From NCBI GenBank assembly GCA_025935735.1, contig JAICUS010000014.1, forward strand, positions 1-25,871: a stretch of 25,871 nt of DNA. Direction: 5' to 3'. Numbering within the stretch: position 1 is the first letter of the stretch; each line of letters starts with the position of its first letter. The DNA comes from Solirubrobacteraceae bacterium (GTDB taxonomy: Bacteria; Actinomycetota; Thermoleophilia; Solirubrobacterales; Solirubrobacteraceae). Below the pieces are notes generated by a model. That model was not told the origin of the DNA. It ran no database searches and saw nothing but the letters and a program-made list of their open reading frames with translations. Position numbers and translations under genes: made by a program. Shown piece after piece: positions 15,200-22,774 of this stretch.

Positions 15200-15228
15200 T
15201 TGCGCGGGGTGACGGCCGCGGATAGCGT
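15200..15228 (+). promoter_or_regulatory. Promoter of the DUF6636-like gene
   Basis: TTGCGC (15200-15205), a 17-base spacer and TAGCGT (15223-15228). The -10 ends seven bases before the second of two in-frame ATGs (15236), so a leaderless mRNA starting at that ATG is likely. Its -35 lies 12 bases from the -35 of the divergent RCC1 promoter. Confidence 0.55.
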
Positions 15229-15235
15229 CATGCAA

Positions 15236-15697
15236 ATGCGACTGGTCCGGAGCTCGCGAGGCGGCGTGGCGCTGGCGGCAGCCGCCGCCCTCGCGATGTC
15301 GGTCCCACCGGCGGCCGGCGCGCGCCCGGCGAATCCGCCTCTCTGGGGGGCCTTGAGCGACAAGCTCATCTGCGGCCTCGCCGTACACGCCCCCGGCACG
15401 GCCGCGCAGCTGCTGTGCGCGGACACGGTGGTGCCGGCGCCCAAGGGCCCGGCGTACGACGGCGACCCCGGCTTCGTGTTCCTGAAGGCGCACGGTCATC
15501 CTCATCTGACGCGGCTGAGCCAGTACACCTGGCAACAACCGGACGGGTGGGACAAGTCGCACCGGGCGACGCTCACGCCCGGCCAGACGTGGCGACACGG
15601 CGGGCTGAGGTGCTCGGTCCGGCGGGCGGCGGTCCGGTGCACGAACCGCTCGCACCACGGGTTCACGATCACACGCCGCGCCTACCGGCCGTTCTGA
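15236..15697 (+). CDS. Small secreted DUF6636-like protein
   Basis: 153 residues from the ATG at 15236; the ATG at 15230 adds only two residues (MQ), but the predicted transcript begins too close to it. A signal peptide (about 5-26, ending PPAAGA) is followed by a small domain with four cysteines: ICGLAV, LLCADT, LRCSVR and VRCTNRS. The C-terminal TNRSHHGFTITRRAYRPF resembles the end of actinobacterial DUF6636 domains (C-T-N-x-S-x-H-G-F-x-x-S/T-R), which I recall from family pattern only. Function is unknown. It is divergent from the RCC1 gene and convergent with the glycosidase-like gene, with a strong hairpin after its stop. Confidence 0.85.
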   Translation: MRLVRSSRGGVALAAAAALAMSVPPAAGARPANPPLWGALSDKLICGLAVHAPGTAAQLLCADTVVPAPKGPAYDGDPGFVFLKAHGHPHLTRLSQYTWQQPDGWDKSHRATLTPGQTWRHGGLRCSVRRAAVRCTNRSHHGFTITRRAYRPF

Positions 15698-15706
15698 CCG
15701 CGACTG

Positions 15707-15739
15707 CGCATCGCGCTCGCGTGGCGCGAGCGCGATGCG
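15707..15739. terminator. Strong bidirectional hairpin between convergent genes
   Basis: A perfect 15-bp stem (15707-15721 with 15725-15739) around a three-base TGG loop, extendable by two G-T pairs. It lies 9 bases after the stop at 15697 and 13 bases beyond the end of the minus-strand gene at 15753. The stem is very GC-rich but has no T-run, typical of intrinsic-like terminators in high-GC actinobacteria. Confidence 0.75.
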
Positions 15740-15752
15740 TGCGCGCGGTGCG

Positions 15753-18362
15753 CTAGCCGCCGACCACCACCAGCTGGTGCCAGCCGTGGCCGTGCGCCGC
15801 GGCCGTTACCTCGAGCCCGCGGTTGGTCCGCCGGGCCGCGTAGCGCTTGACGCGGCGGCCGTCGAGAGAGACGGAGGCCACGCGCGCGGTCGCCGGCAGC
15901 ACGGCGCCGAGCGTGAGCCGGTGCACGTGCACGCCGTCGAGCGCGACCTTGGTCGTGTAGCGGCGGCCGGAGCGCGACGCGAACACGTCCGCCGCGCCGT
16001 CGCCGAGCCGGATGTTCGATCCCTGCACGCTCGGCTGGCCGTCCGGCACCTGCGGCACGACGCGCAGCGCGCCGTAGTTGAGGTACGGGTCGACGCCGAG
16101 CTGCTGGTGGATCACCGGCCACGCCGTGCCGTAGTTGCCCCAGGCCTGCATGAACATCGAGCGGCAGGTCCAGCAGCGGTCGATGTTGGCCGGGATGCCG
16201 GGCGTACTGCCATAGCTCGCGCTCGGCGTCGACGGGAAGATCTCCGGCATCGCGCCCGGCTGCTCGTCGGGCGTGCCGCCGGTGGCCGGCTCGGAGAGCA
16301 TCGTCTCGGCGTTGGCGTCCGTGTAGCGCTGCTGCTGCCCCGGCCCGAGACGCCCGTAGTTGCCCTCGCCGACCGCCTGGATAGACGTGGTCAGCGAGAA
16401 GATCTCGGTGTCGCCGGCGCCGTTGTCGCCGCCGCCGCAGCCGGTGTGGAACAGGCCCTGGCTGCCGGGCCGGTCGCCGCTGTAGCAGCTGTTCTCGCGG
16501 CCGGCCAGCGCGGTCTGGCCGTGCGCGCGGCTCGCCAGCTCCGAGCCGTCGAGCAGCTGGGCCTCCATCGGCGTCTGGCCGATCCAGTGCTTCTGGAAGC
16601 TCTGGGCGCCGCCGGTCTTGAGCGAGTCGGCGTACTGCTGGGCCTCCGTGTCCCACCAGGTGGACTCGAAGCGCGACTGCAGGTCGCGCGCCGTCCGCGT
16701 CGTCCACGCCACGGTGGCCGAGTCGTGCTTGGAGCGCGCCATGTCGGCGAGGTCGTACAGCGCGCGGATGTAGTAGACGGCGTTGTCGAGCTTCATCGGG
16801 CCCATGCCCGCGCGCTCGACGTTGCCGGACCCGGTCGGCCAGCCACTCGGATCGGTCAGGTGGTCTCTGACGTAGAGCAGGTTGCGCTTCGCGAAGTCGT
16901 ACATCTCGTCGCGGAAGCGGTCGTCACCCGTCCAGCGCCAGACGAGCGCGACCGTGCTCGGGAACTTGACGATCTCGTCCGTGTTGAAGTCGTTCGTCTT
17001 GGTGCCGTCGGCGCTCGTGGTCTGCGAATCGTGGCCGAACCAGATCGAGCCGTCGGTGACCGTCTCGTGCACCACCACTCCGGAGCGGTTGTTGAGGATG
17101 TCCGACACGTCGCGCAGCGCGCGCAGGTGGTCCTCGACGGTCTCGAACTGGCCGAGCGCGAGGCCCGCGAACGCCGTGTACTCGCCGTCGGTGGCGAACA
17201 TCCACGGGTAGTCCGGGAACCCGGCGCCGAAGAACGTCACCTGCGAGACCGTGCCCAGCGGCGGCGGGAACTGGTGGCCCTGGTTGGTCCAGCGGACCTG
17301 CAGGTCCTGCGCCGTCTGCGTGAGGTCGGCGAGGTTCTGCTTGCCCCAGCCGATCGCCTGCTGCAGCGTCGGGTCGCCCGGCAGCGACACGCGCGACCAG
17401 GAGGCGAGCTTCTCGCGCGCGGCGATCTTCGCCGCCAGCTCGCGGCCCGGGTCCCGCAGGAGCCGGGACAGCTCGCCCTGCGCGTCGCCCATGCCCCGGT
17501 CGGAGCCGGCCGCCGCGACCCACAGCGTCTTGGCACCGCCGGCGGGGACGGTCACCGAGTAGCGCAGCTCGCCGCCGGTGCCCTTGCCGAACGGCCCGTC
17601 GTCGCAGGCGCTCGGCGGCGGCCCCGGCGCGGGCTCGGTGCCCGTGCACGTGGTGCCGGGCTGCGGCCCGCGGTAGGCGCCGCCGGTGGCCGCGGCCTCG
17701 CCGGAGGCCGGCGCCCGGTCGGACGCGACCAGCGCCGCGTAGTGGTGCGCGGGCGCGCCGGGCAGCGCGCCGTCGTCGGTGAACTGCAGCCGGCCGCCGG
17801 CGTACGCGCCGTGGTCGGCCAGGTTGTCGCTCGCGTTGGGCGTGACGCCCGAGAAGCCCCACGGATAGGCGCCCATCAGCTCGCTGTGGGCGTCGACCTT
17901 CACGGTGACGGTCTTCGCGGCGCCGCCCGGGTTGCGCAGCGTGAGCCCGAACAGCACGCCGCGACGGCCGTCGGGGGCGAAGTCGGTGCGGCTGAGGTTC
18001 AGCCCGGAGAGGGGCGGCAGGTCGTAGCGGACGTAACCCTGCCCGCTGGTGAACTTCGTCGCCGGCCCGGCCCACGCGTCGCCGACCCCGAACCACACGC
18101 CGTCGAGGAGCTTCAGCGGCGGCGTCCACACGCCGCCCATCTCGCCCGTGATGTGCCAGCCGTTGGCGTAGAACCGGCCGTCCTCGAAGCCGATGGCATA
18201 CGCCCGCGTGCCCGCGGCCACCTCCCGGCGGTCGGCCAGCCGCGTGCTCACCGACAGCTCGGCCGGCGCCGCGCTCGGCGTGCCCCCGCCGTGCGCCGCC
18301 GCCGTCGCCGGCGTCAGCGCGACGGTCGCCGCCCCCAGGGCCACTGCAGATGTCCAGCGCAC
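15753..18362 (-). CDS. Secreted six-hairpin glycosidase-like protein
   Basis: 869 residues with a signal peptide (about 1-23, TAAAHGGG). An N-terminal beta-sandwich-like region (about 30-300) precedes an (alpha/alpha)6-barrel-like region (about 320-770), with FPDYPWMFATDGEYTAF (from residue 382), RNNR/NNRSG-type turns, WPTGSGNVERAGMGPMKLDNA and a late EIFP block. A short C-terminal beta domain ends WHQLVVVGG. The middle resembles glycogen-debranching/amylo-1,6-glucosidase-type and related GH clans; the exact family, catalytic acids and substrate are not assigned. The GTG start has a strong ribosome site (AAGGAGGAGG) and sits below a palindromic operator shared with the divergent LacI gene, so sugar-responsive repression is likely. 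A secreted polysaccharide-trimming enzyme is the best guess. Confidence 0.85.
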   Translation of the reverse strand: MRWTSAVALGAATVALTPATAAAHGGGTPSAAPAELSVSTRLADRREVAAGTRAYAIGFEDGRFYANGWHITGEMGGVWTPPLKLLDGVWFGVGDAWAGPATKFTSGQGYVRYDLPPLSGLNLSRTDFAPDGRRGVLFGLTLRNPGGAAKTVTVKVDAHSELMGAYPWGFSGVTPNASDNLADHGAYAGGRLQFTDDGALPGAPAHHYAALVASDRAPASGEAAATGGAYRGPQPGTTCTGTEPAPGPPPSACDDGPFGKGTGGELRYSVTVPAGGAKTLWVAAAGSDRGMGDAQGELSRLLRDPGRELAAKIAAREKLASWSRVSLPGDPTLQQAIGWGKQNLADLTQTAQDLQVRWTNQGHQFPPPLGTVSQVTFFGAGFPDYPWMFATDGEYTAFAGLALGQFETVEDHLRALRDVSDILNNRSGVVVHETVTDGSIWFGHDSQTTSADGTKTNDFNTDEIVKFPSTVALVWRWTGDDRFRDEMYDFAKRNLLYVRDHLTDPSGWPTGSGNVERAGMGPMKLDNAVYYIRALYDLADMARSKHDSATVAWTTRTARDLQSRFESTWWDTEAQQYADSLKTGGAQSFQKHWIGQTPMEAQLLDGSELASRAHGQTALAGRENSCYSGDRPGSQGLFHTGCGGGDNGAGDTEIFSLTTSIQAVGEGNYGRLGPGQQQRYTDANAETMLSEPATGGTPDEQPGAMPEIFPSTPSASYGSTPGIPANIDRCWTCRSMFMQAWGNYGTAWPVIHQQLGVDPYLNYGALRVVPQVPDGQPSVQGSNIRLGDGAADVFASRSGRRYTTKVALDGVHVHRLTLGAVLPATARVASVSLDGRRVKRYAARRTNRGLEVTAAAHGHGWHQLVVVGG

Positions 18363-18377
18363 TCCCGCACCTCCTCC

Positions 18378-18399
18378 TTAAGCGCTTCAGCAAGAAGCG
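18378..18399. promoter_or_regulatory. LacI-type operator between glycosidase-like gene and LacI gene
   Basis: TTAAGCGCTTCA (18378-18389) has the AAGCGCTT palindrome with central CpG typical of LacI/CcpA-family sites. A further half-site GAAGCG (18394-18399) forms a second inverted repeat with CGCTTC (18383-18388). The palindrome overlaps the AAGGAGG ribosome site of the minus-strand gene, so binding would block its expression directly. Confidence 0.65.
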
Positions 18400-18401
18400 G
18401 G

Positions 18402-18423
18402 TACCCCATGCGCCGTCGGGGTA
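18402..18423. promoter_or_regulatory. Second inverted repeat in the LacI divergent region
   Basis: TACCCC (18402-18407) and GGGGTA (18418-18423) pair with a ten-base spacer, 12 bases before the LacI ATG. It may be a second operator or part of the regulator's promoter; no clear -35/-10 pair was found. Confidence 0.3.
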
Positions 18424-18435
18424 TTCGCGGCTTCG

Positions 18436-19455
18436 ATGCCTCCCGCCCGCCGCCGCCCCACGATCGCCGACGTCGCCCGCCGGGCCGGCGTGTCGGCCAC
18501 GGCGGTGTCGTTCGCCGTCAACGACCGGCCGGGCGTGTCGCCGGAGACCCGCGAGCGGATCCTGGACGTCGCCCGGGAGCTCGGCTGGCGGCCGTCCGCC
18601 AGCGCCCGCGCGCTGACCGAGGCGCGCACGCGGGCCATCGGGCTCGTCCTCGCCCGCGACCCGGGCCAGCTCGAGCTCGACGCGTTCTTCGTGCGCTTCC
18701 TCTCGGGGATCGAGCGCACGCTCGCGCCGGCCGACCACGCGCTGCTGCTGCAGATCGTGCCGGCGGACGGCTCGCTCGCGGCCTACGCCCGGCTGGCCCG
18801 CGGCGGCCGGGTCGACGGCTGCCTGCTCACCGACATCGAGGTCGACGACCCGCGGTTCGCCCTGCTGGAGGCCGAGGGCGTCCCCGCCGTGCTCGCCGGC
18901 CGGCCGGCCGGGCCGTGCCCGTTCCCGTGGCTCGAGACGCGGCACGCCGAGGGGGTCGACGCCGCGGTCGCCCACCTGCGCGAGCTCGGTCACGAGCGGA
19001 TCGCCTTCCTCGGCGGCTCGGCCGAGCACGAGCACGTGCGCGCGCGCTGCGCGCGCTGGCGGGCCACGGCCGGCCGCGCCGCCGGCCCCGAGGAGTACGC
19101 CACGACCGCGCCTACGGTCCCGCCCGACGCCTCGGCGGCCGCGCGGCGGACCCTGGAGGCCGGGGCGACCGCGGTCGTCTGCACGAGCGACGCGCTGGCG
19201 CTGCCGGTGCTGCGGGAGGCGCGGTCCGCGGGCCTGGACGTGCCCGGCGACGTGTCCGTCGTCGGGTTCGATGATTCGCCGCTGGCCGCGCTCGCGTCGC
19301 CGGCGCTCAGCTCGGTCCGCGTGGACTACGCCGAGTTCGGCGCGGCCGCCGCCGCGGCGCTGCTGGCGGCGATCGCCGGCGAGCCGGTCCCCGGCTACTC
19401 GGCGTCGGCGCCGGAGCTCGTCCCGCGCAGCTCCACCGCGCAGCCGCGGCGGTGA
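18436..19455 (+). CDS. LacI-family transcriptional regulator
   Basis: 339 residues, the normal LacI length. The N-terminal helix-turn-helix and hinge (about 8-62) read TIADVARRAGVSATAVSFAV, then NDRPGVSPETRERILDVARE and GWRPSASARAL. The periplasmic-binding-like effector domain follows: IGLVLAR, GCLLTD, HLRELGHERIAFLGG, then CTSDALALPVLREARSAGLD and VPGDVSVVGFDDSPLAALASP. The inducer is probably a sugar released by the divergent secreted glycosidase-like protein; this is inferred from position. The operator lies in the 73-base gap between the two starts. The 3' end overlaps the convergent DedA gene by 61 bases. Confidence 0.95.
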   Translation: MPPARRRPTIADVARRAGVSATAVSFAVNDRPGVSPETRERILDVARELGWRPSASARALTEARTRAIGLVLARDPGQLELDAFFVRFLSGIERTLAPADHALLLQIVPADGSLAAYARLARGGRVDGCLLTDIEVDDPRFALLEAEGVPAVLAGRPAGPCPFPWLETRHAEGVDAAVAHLRELGHERIAFLGGSAEHEHVRARCARWRATAGRAAGPEEYATTAPTVPPDASAAARRTLEAGATAVVCTSDALALPVLREARSAGLDVPGDVSVVGFDDSPLAALASPALSSVRVDYAEFGAAAAAALLAAIAGEPVPGYSASAPELVPRSSTAQPRR

Positions 19456-20030
19456 CGCCGCCAGCGCCAGACCACGACCGCGACGATCAGCACGGCCACC
19501 ACCGCCGCGGCCGCCGGGCCGACGACCGCCAGCGCGTGCTCGGCAACGCTGCCCAGGAAGTAGATCGAGAAGGCGACGCTGGATGCCCAGGCGATCCCCC
19601 CGAGCGCATTCCAGAACACGAACACCGGCCAGCGCATGCGGTTCATCCCGGCCAGCCAGGCGGAGGCGATCCGCAGCCCCGACACCCAGCGGCCGAGGAA
19701 CACCGCCTTCGGCCCGTGCCTGGCGAAGAACGGCTCGCCCAGCTCGAGCACCTTGAGCCGGTGCTCGCGCAGCGGGCCGCGGGCGAGGAACAGCCGCCGG
19801 CCGTAGCGGCGGCCGATGGCGAAGCCGACGTTGTCACCCAGGATCGCCGCAGCGCTGGCCACCACGACGAGCGTCCCGATGTCCATGTGGTGGTCGTGCG
19901 CCAGCAGCGCGGCGGCGATCAGCGCCGTCTCGGCGGGGACCGGGATGCCCATCGTCTCGACGGCCACGAGCGCGAACACCGCCGCGTATCCCACGTTCGC
20001 CGGGATGTGGATGAGCGCGGCGAGCACCAC
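19395..20030 (-). CDS. DedA-family membrane protein
   Basis: 211 residues with the DedA/VTT core: FALVAVETMGIPVPAE, GDNVGFAIGRRYGRR, then the RHGPKAVFLGRWVSGLR and AWLAGMNRM block, with about five helices and a basic C-terminal tail. DedA proteins are lipid scramblase or flippase-like; several transport undecaprenyl phosphate. Unlike the fusion at 10601-12151 this is a stand-alone domain. The start is a GTG at 20030 (the next codon, 20027, is also GTG); TAGGCT ends six bases before it on the minus strand, which fits a leaderless mRNA. The last 61 bases overlap the LacI gene tail to tail, with both frames apparently genuine. Confidence 0.93.
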   Translation of the reverse strand: MVLAALIHIPANVGYAAVFALVAVETMGIPVPAETALIAAALLAHDHHMDIGTLVVVASAAAILGDNVGFAIGRRYGRRLFLARGPLREHRLKVLELGEPFFARHGPKAVFLGRWVSGLRIASAWLAGMNRMRWPVFVFWNALGGIAWASSVAFSIYFLGSVAEHALAVVGPAAAAVVAVLIVAVVVWRWRRHRRGCAVELRGTSSGADAE

Positions 20031-20036
20031 CCGTCG

Positions 20037-20052
20037 AGCCTAACGGTAGGGT
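20037..20052. promoter_or_regulatory. Divergent -10-like elements between dedA and the phosphorylase gene
   Basis: The minus strand has TAGGCT (20042-20037), six bases before the dedA GTG. The plus strand has TAGGGT (20047-20052), ten bases before the phosphorylase ATG. The two starts are only 32 bases apart. No convincing -35 was found for either, so these are suggested by hexamer and spacing only. Confidence 0.35.
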
Positions 20053-20062
20053 GCCGCCCGCG

Positions 20063-20854
20063 ATGGCGATCGGGGTGTTGACCGGCTCGGGGACGTACGC
20101 GCTGCCGGGGTTCGAGGGCGAGGGCCCGGCGCCCGTGGCGACGCCGTGGGGCGAGGCGCTCGTGTCGCGCGGCGAGTGGGCCGGCGTGGACGTGCTGCAC
20201 GTCTCCCGCCACGGCGCCGGCCATCCGCGGCTGTCCAACCACGTCACGCACCGGGCGAACGTCGCGGCGCTGAAGGCGCTCGGGGCGACGGGGGTGCTGG
20301 CCGTGACGGTGTGCGGCGCGGTCGACCCGGACGCGCCGCTCGGCGCGCTGGTCTGCTTCGACGACCTGCACTTCGTGTCCAACCGCCTGCCGGACGGGAG
20401 CCTGTGCACGTTCTTCACGGAGCCTGGTGCGCGCGAGCGCGGCCATTGGATCTATGAGGGGCCGTTCGCGGAGCCGCTGCGGCGCGCGCTGCTCGACGGC
20501 GCGGGCGACGCGGGCGTCGAGGTGCGCGACGGCGGCGTCTACGGGCACGTCGACGGGCCGCGGTTCAACACGCGCGCGGAGATCCGCGGGCTGGCGGCGT
20601 GCGGCGTGACCGCGGTGTCGCAGACCGCCGGGCCGGAGACCGTGCTGTGCGGCGAGGCCGAGCTGCCCTACGCGCTGCTCGGCTTCCTCACCGACTACGC
20701 CAACGGCGTCCAGGCGGAGGCGACGCCGGTGGACACGCTGACGGCGATGATGGCCGCCTCCACCGACGCGTTCGCCCGCGTGCTGCGGGCGGCGCTGCCG
20801 CGGGCCGCCGCCGCCCCGCCCGGGCCGGCGGGGGTCGTCCTGCGCTTCGAGTGA
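20063..20854 (+). CDS. MTAP/PNP-family purine nucleoside phosphorylase
   Basis: 263 residues. Family features: GVLTGSGTYALPGFE at the start with the phosphate-binding glycine/serine, VSRHGAGHPRLSNHVTHRAN, VCGAVDP, then GVYGHVDGPRFNTRAEIR and QTAGPETVLCGEAELPYALL. These enzymes cleave 5'-methylthioadenosine or related nucleosides with phosphate in purine and methionine salvage. The base-contacting segment is TDYANG where adenine-specific MTAPs typically have TDYD-x-W, so 6-oxopurine or methylthioinosine preference is possible. The ATG at 20063 is preferred over a GTG at 20051 because the protein then begins at the conserved beta-strand. It converges on the S55-like gene with nine bases between stops. 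Confidence 0.9.
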   Translation: MAIGVLTGSGTYALPGFEGEGPAPVATPWGEALVSRGEWAGVDVLHVSRHGAGHPRLSNHVTHRANVAALKALGATGVLAVTVCGAVDPDAPLGALVCFDDLHFVSNRLPDGSLCTFFTEPGARERGHWIYEGPFAEPLRRALLDGAGDAGVEVRDGGVYGHVDGPRFNTRAEIRGLAACGVTAVSQTAGPETVLCGEAELPYALLGFLTDYANGVQAEATPVDTLTAMMAASTDAFARVLRAALPRAAAAPPGPAGVVLRFE

Positions 20855-20863
20855 CCGCGCCGC

Positions 20864-22717
20864 TCAGCCGCGCGCGTGCCCCTTGAGGATGCGCACGGTC
20901 GCGTCGTCCTGGCCGGAGATGCGGAAGGCGTCGTCGCGGAACGCCTTCATGACGTGGTGGCCGATCCGCAGCCGCACGCCGTCGTAGCGGTGGATGCGCG
21001 CCACCTCCTTGGCGAGCGCGTGCAGCGTGCGCGGGCCGGGATCGCCGCCCGGGGTCGAGTCGCCGCCGGTGTCGAGGATGATCGTCGTGAGCGCGTCGTC
21101 GCCCTCGTCGGCGTCGTGGCCGACGAACTGCAGCGTGTGCCGGCCGGCCGGCGCCGAGGACGGGATGTGCAGCGAGTACGTGCGCGTGAAGCGGTCGCCG
21201 CGCACCTGCTGGAGCGTCACCTTGACGCGGGTGTCGTGGCCGGCGCGCACGCGCCGCGGCAGCGAGACGTGGCGGATGAAGGCCTGTTCGGCGGTGCGGC
21301 GCAGCTTCATGAACACCGACACCTGCGTGACGTCGGGCGGCCGGCCGGTGTAGGCGTCGATGTCGCCGAGCGCCTGCGCGAGGTCGCTCGCCGCGCTGGT
21401 GGTCACGGCGTTGCCGAGGCTGCCGTCGTCGCTCATCTCCGCCGAGGTCGACACGTAGCGGTTGCAGAACCGCATGGGCTTTGAGAGCTCGGCCACCGCG
21501 ATCCGCGCGCACACGTCGCCGGTCGCCCGGGCGGGCGTGCTGTCGAAGACGTTCGTGGCCGCCTGCACGACCGCCAGCGGCGCGAGCGCCGACGTCCACG
21601 ACGATCCGCTCGGGATGTCCATCGCCGCCTCGTCGGCCACGCGCAGGTCGATGTTGCTGTCGTGCTTGGCGTCCACGTCGCGGGCCAGGACGTGTACGGG
21701 CACCGTGTGGGGGAACACGCCGGTCCGGCCGGCCACCCCGGTGAGCGCGTCGTCGCCGAGCGTGCCCAGGTCGTGGCCGAGCGAGGCCAGCTTGTACGTC
21801 TCCAGCCCGCCGCCGCCGATCGGGTTGTCGATGACGTCGTAGACGTAGGCGTCCTGCAGCAGCAGCGCGCGCCCGCCGACGCCCTCGAGGGGATGGCCGA
21901 ACGCCCACACCTTGTCGCCGTCGACATAGGTCACCGTGCCGATCGCGCCGTACTCGATGTCGCCGGTCGAGTAGCCGACCCCGACCGCCGAGCCCGGCCG
22001 CAGCGTCTGCGGCGGGAACGTCCCCAGCGGCCCCGCCGGCGTGGCCAGCACGGGATGCCCGGCCTTCGCCCCGGCCACCTCCAGCGCCCGCCCGACGTTC
22101 CCGCTCAACCCGCTCACGGTCAGCGGCGAGGTCAGCGGCCGCGCCTTGCGCTCGATCCGCTGCCACGCCGCGCGAGAGAGCCGCGTCGCCCGCACGCTTC
22201 CGCGCCCGGCCGCCGCCGCGCTCGCCTTGGCCCGCTTGCCGCGCTTCCCCGTCGGCTTCGCGCCCTTCCCGTTCTTCGCGGTCGCGCTCGGCCCGGCCGG
22301 CTTCGGCGGGGCATCGACGGGCGTGGCCAGGATCGACTCGATCGGCGTGGCGAGCGCCTCCTTGCCGCCGTACGCGCCCACCGACTCCGAGATCGCGCCG
22401 ATGTTGCGCATCACCCCCGCGGAGTCCGCGCAGTAGATCGGCGATCCGGAGAAGCCCGGCCCGATCCCGGTCGCGTCCACGGCCGGCCCCGACACCGTCA
22501 CGAGGATCGCCGGGGCGATCGGCAGCCCGAACCCGTCCGCGACGTCCACGACGTTGACGTCGAACGCGCTGATCGCCGTGCCCCTGACGACCGAGTAGCC
22601 GGTGCAGTGCATCCCGGCCTGGACGTCCGAGAGCGGCATGATCGGGTCGCCCGCATAGGCCGGAGCGGCGGGCACGAGCAGGGCCGCGACCGCGGCGGCG
22701 AGCGGGAGTATGCGCAT
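20864..22717 (-). CDS. Secreted SpoIVB-like (S55) peptidase-domain protein, motif order permuted
   Basis: 617 residues with a signal peptide (about 1-22). Residues about 27-130 carry PLSDVQAGMHCTGYSVVRGT, a FDVNVVDV strand and GIGPGFSGSPIY with the expected nucleophile Ser90, followed by IGAISE. A Lys/Ala-rich linker (about 140-175) leads to a second block ending GTVTYVDGDKVWAFGHP, where His275 corresponds to the catalytic histidine. In Bacillus SpoIVB the histidine block precedes the serine block, so the order is reversed here. The C-terminal third (about 400-617) is beta-rich and unassigned. SpoIVB itself is a sporulation signalling protease with a PDZ domain; none is seen here, so a general extracytoplasmic signalling protease is the safer reading. 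Promoter at 22729-22758. Confidence 0.85.
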   Translation of the reverse strand: MRILPLAAAVAALLVPAAPAYAGDPIMPLSDVQAGMHCTGYSVVRGTAISAFDVNVVDVADGFGLPIAPAILVTVSGPAVDATGIGPGFSGSPIYCADSAGVMRNIGAISESVGAYGGKEALATPIESILATPVDAPPKPAGPSATAKNGKGAKPTGKRGKRAKASAAAAGRGSVRATRLSRAAWQRIERKARPLTSPLTVSGLSGNVGRALEVAGAKAGHPVLATPAGPLGTFPPQTLRPGSAVGVGYSTGDIEYGAIGTVTYVDGDKVWAFGHPLEGVGGRALLLQDAYVYDVIDNPIGGGGLETYKLASLGHDLGTLGDDALTGVAGRTGVFPHTVPVHVLARDVDAKHDSNIDLRVADEAAMDIPSGSSWTSALAPLAVVQAATNVFDSTPARATGDVCARIAVAELSKPMRFCNRYVSTSAEMSDDGSLGNAVTTSAASDLAQALGDIDAYTGRPPDVTQVSVFMKLRRTAEQAFIRHVSLPRRVRAGHDTRVKVTLQQVRGDRFTRTYSLHIPSSAPAGRHTLQFVGHDADEGDDALTTIILDTGGDSTPGGDPGPRTLHALAKEVARIHRYDGVRLRIGHHVMKAFRDDAFRISGQDDATVRILKGHARG

Positions 22718-22728
22718 GAGCGCCGCCC

Positions 22729-22758
22729 AGCGTAGGCGTTCACGGCCCGGCGCGACAA
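22729..22758 (-). promoter_or_regulatory. Promoter of the S55-like gene
   Basis: On the minus strand TTGTCG (22758-22753), an 18-base spacer and TACGCT (22734-22729) match a housekeeping promoter. The -10 ends 11 bases before the ATG at 22717, so the leader would be only a few bases long. The HNH gene upstream ends at 22775. Confidence 0.5.
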
Positions 22759-22774
22759 GCCTGTGACGAAACTC

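Noticed and set aside
19030..19065. CG-alternating stretch (GCGCGCGCGCTGCGCGCGC-like)
   Set aside because: It lies within the LacI coding frame and is explained by Arg/Ala codons in a GC-rich genome.
15735..19274. 1179-codon plus-strand open frame over the glycosidase-like gene and LacI gene
   Set aside because: It is low-complexity Arg/Ala/Val sequence antisense to a signal-peptide protein and in the wrong frame of LacI; no recognisable motif.
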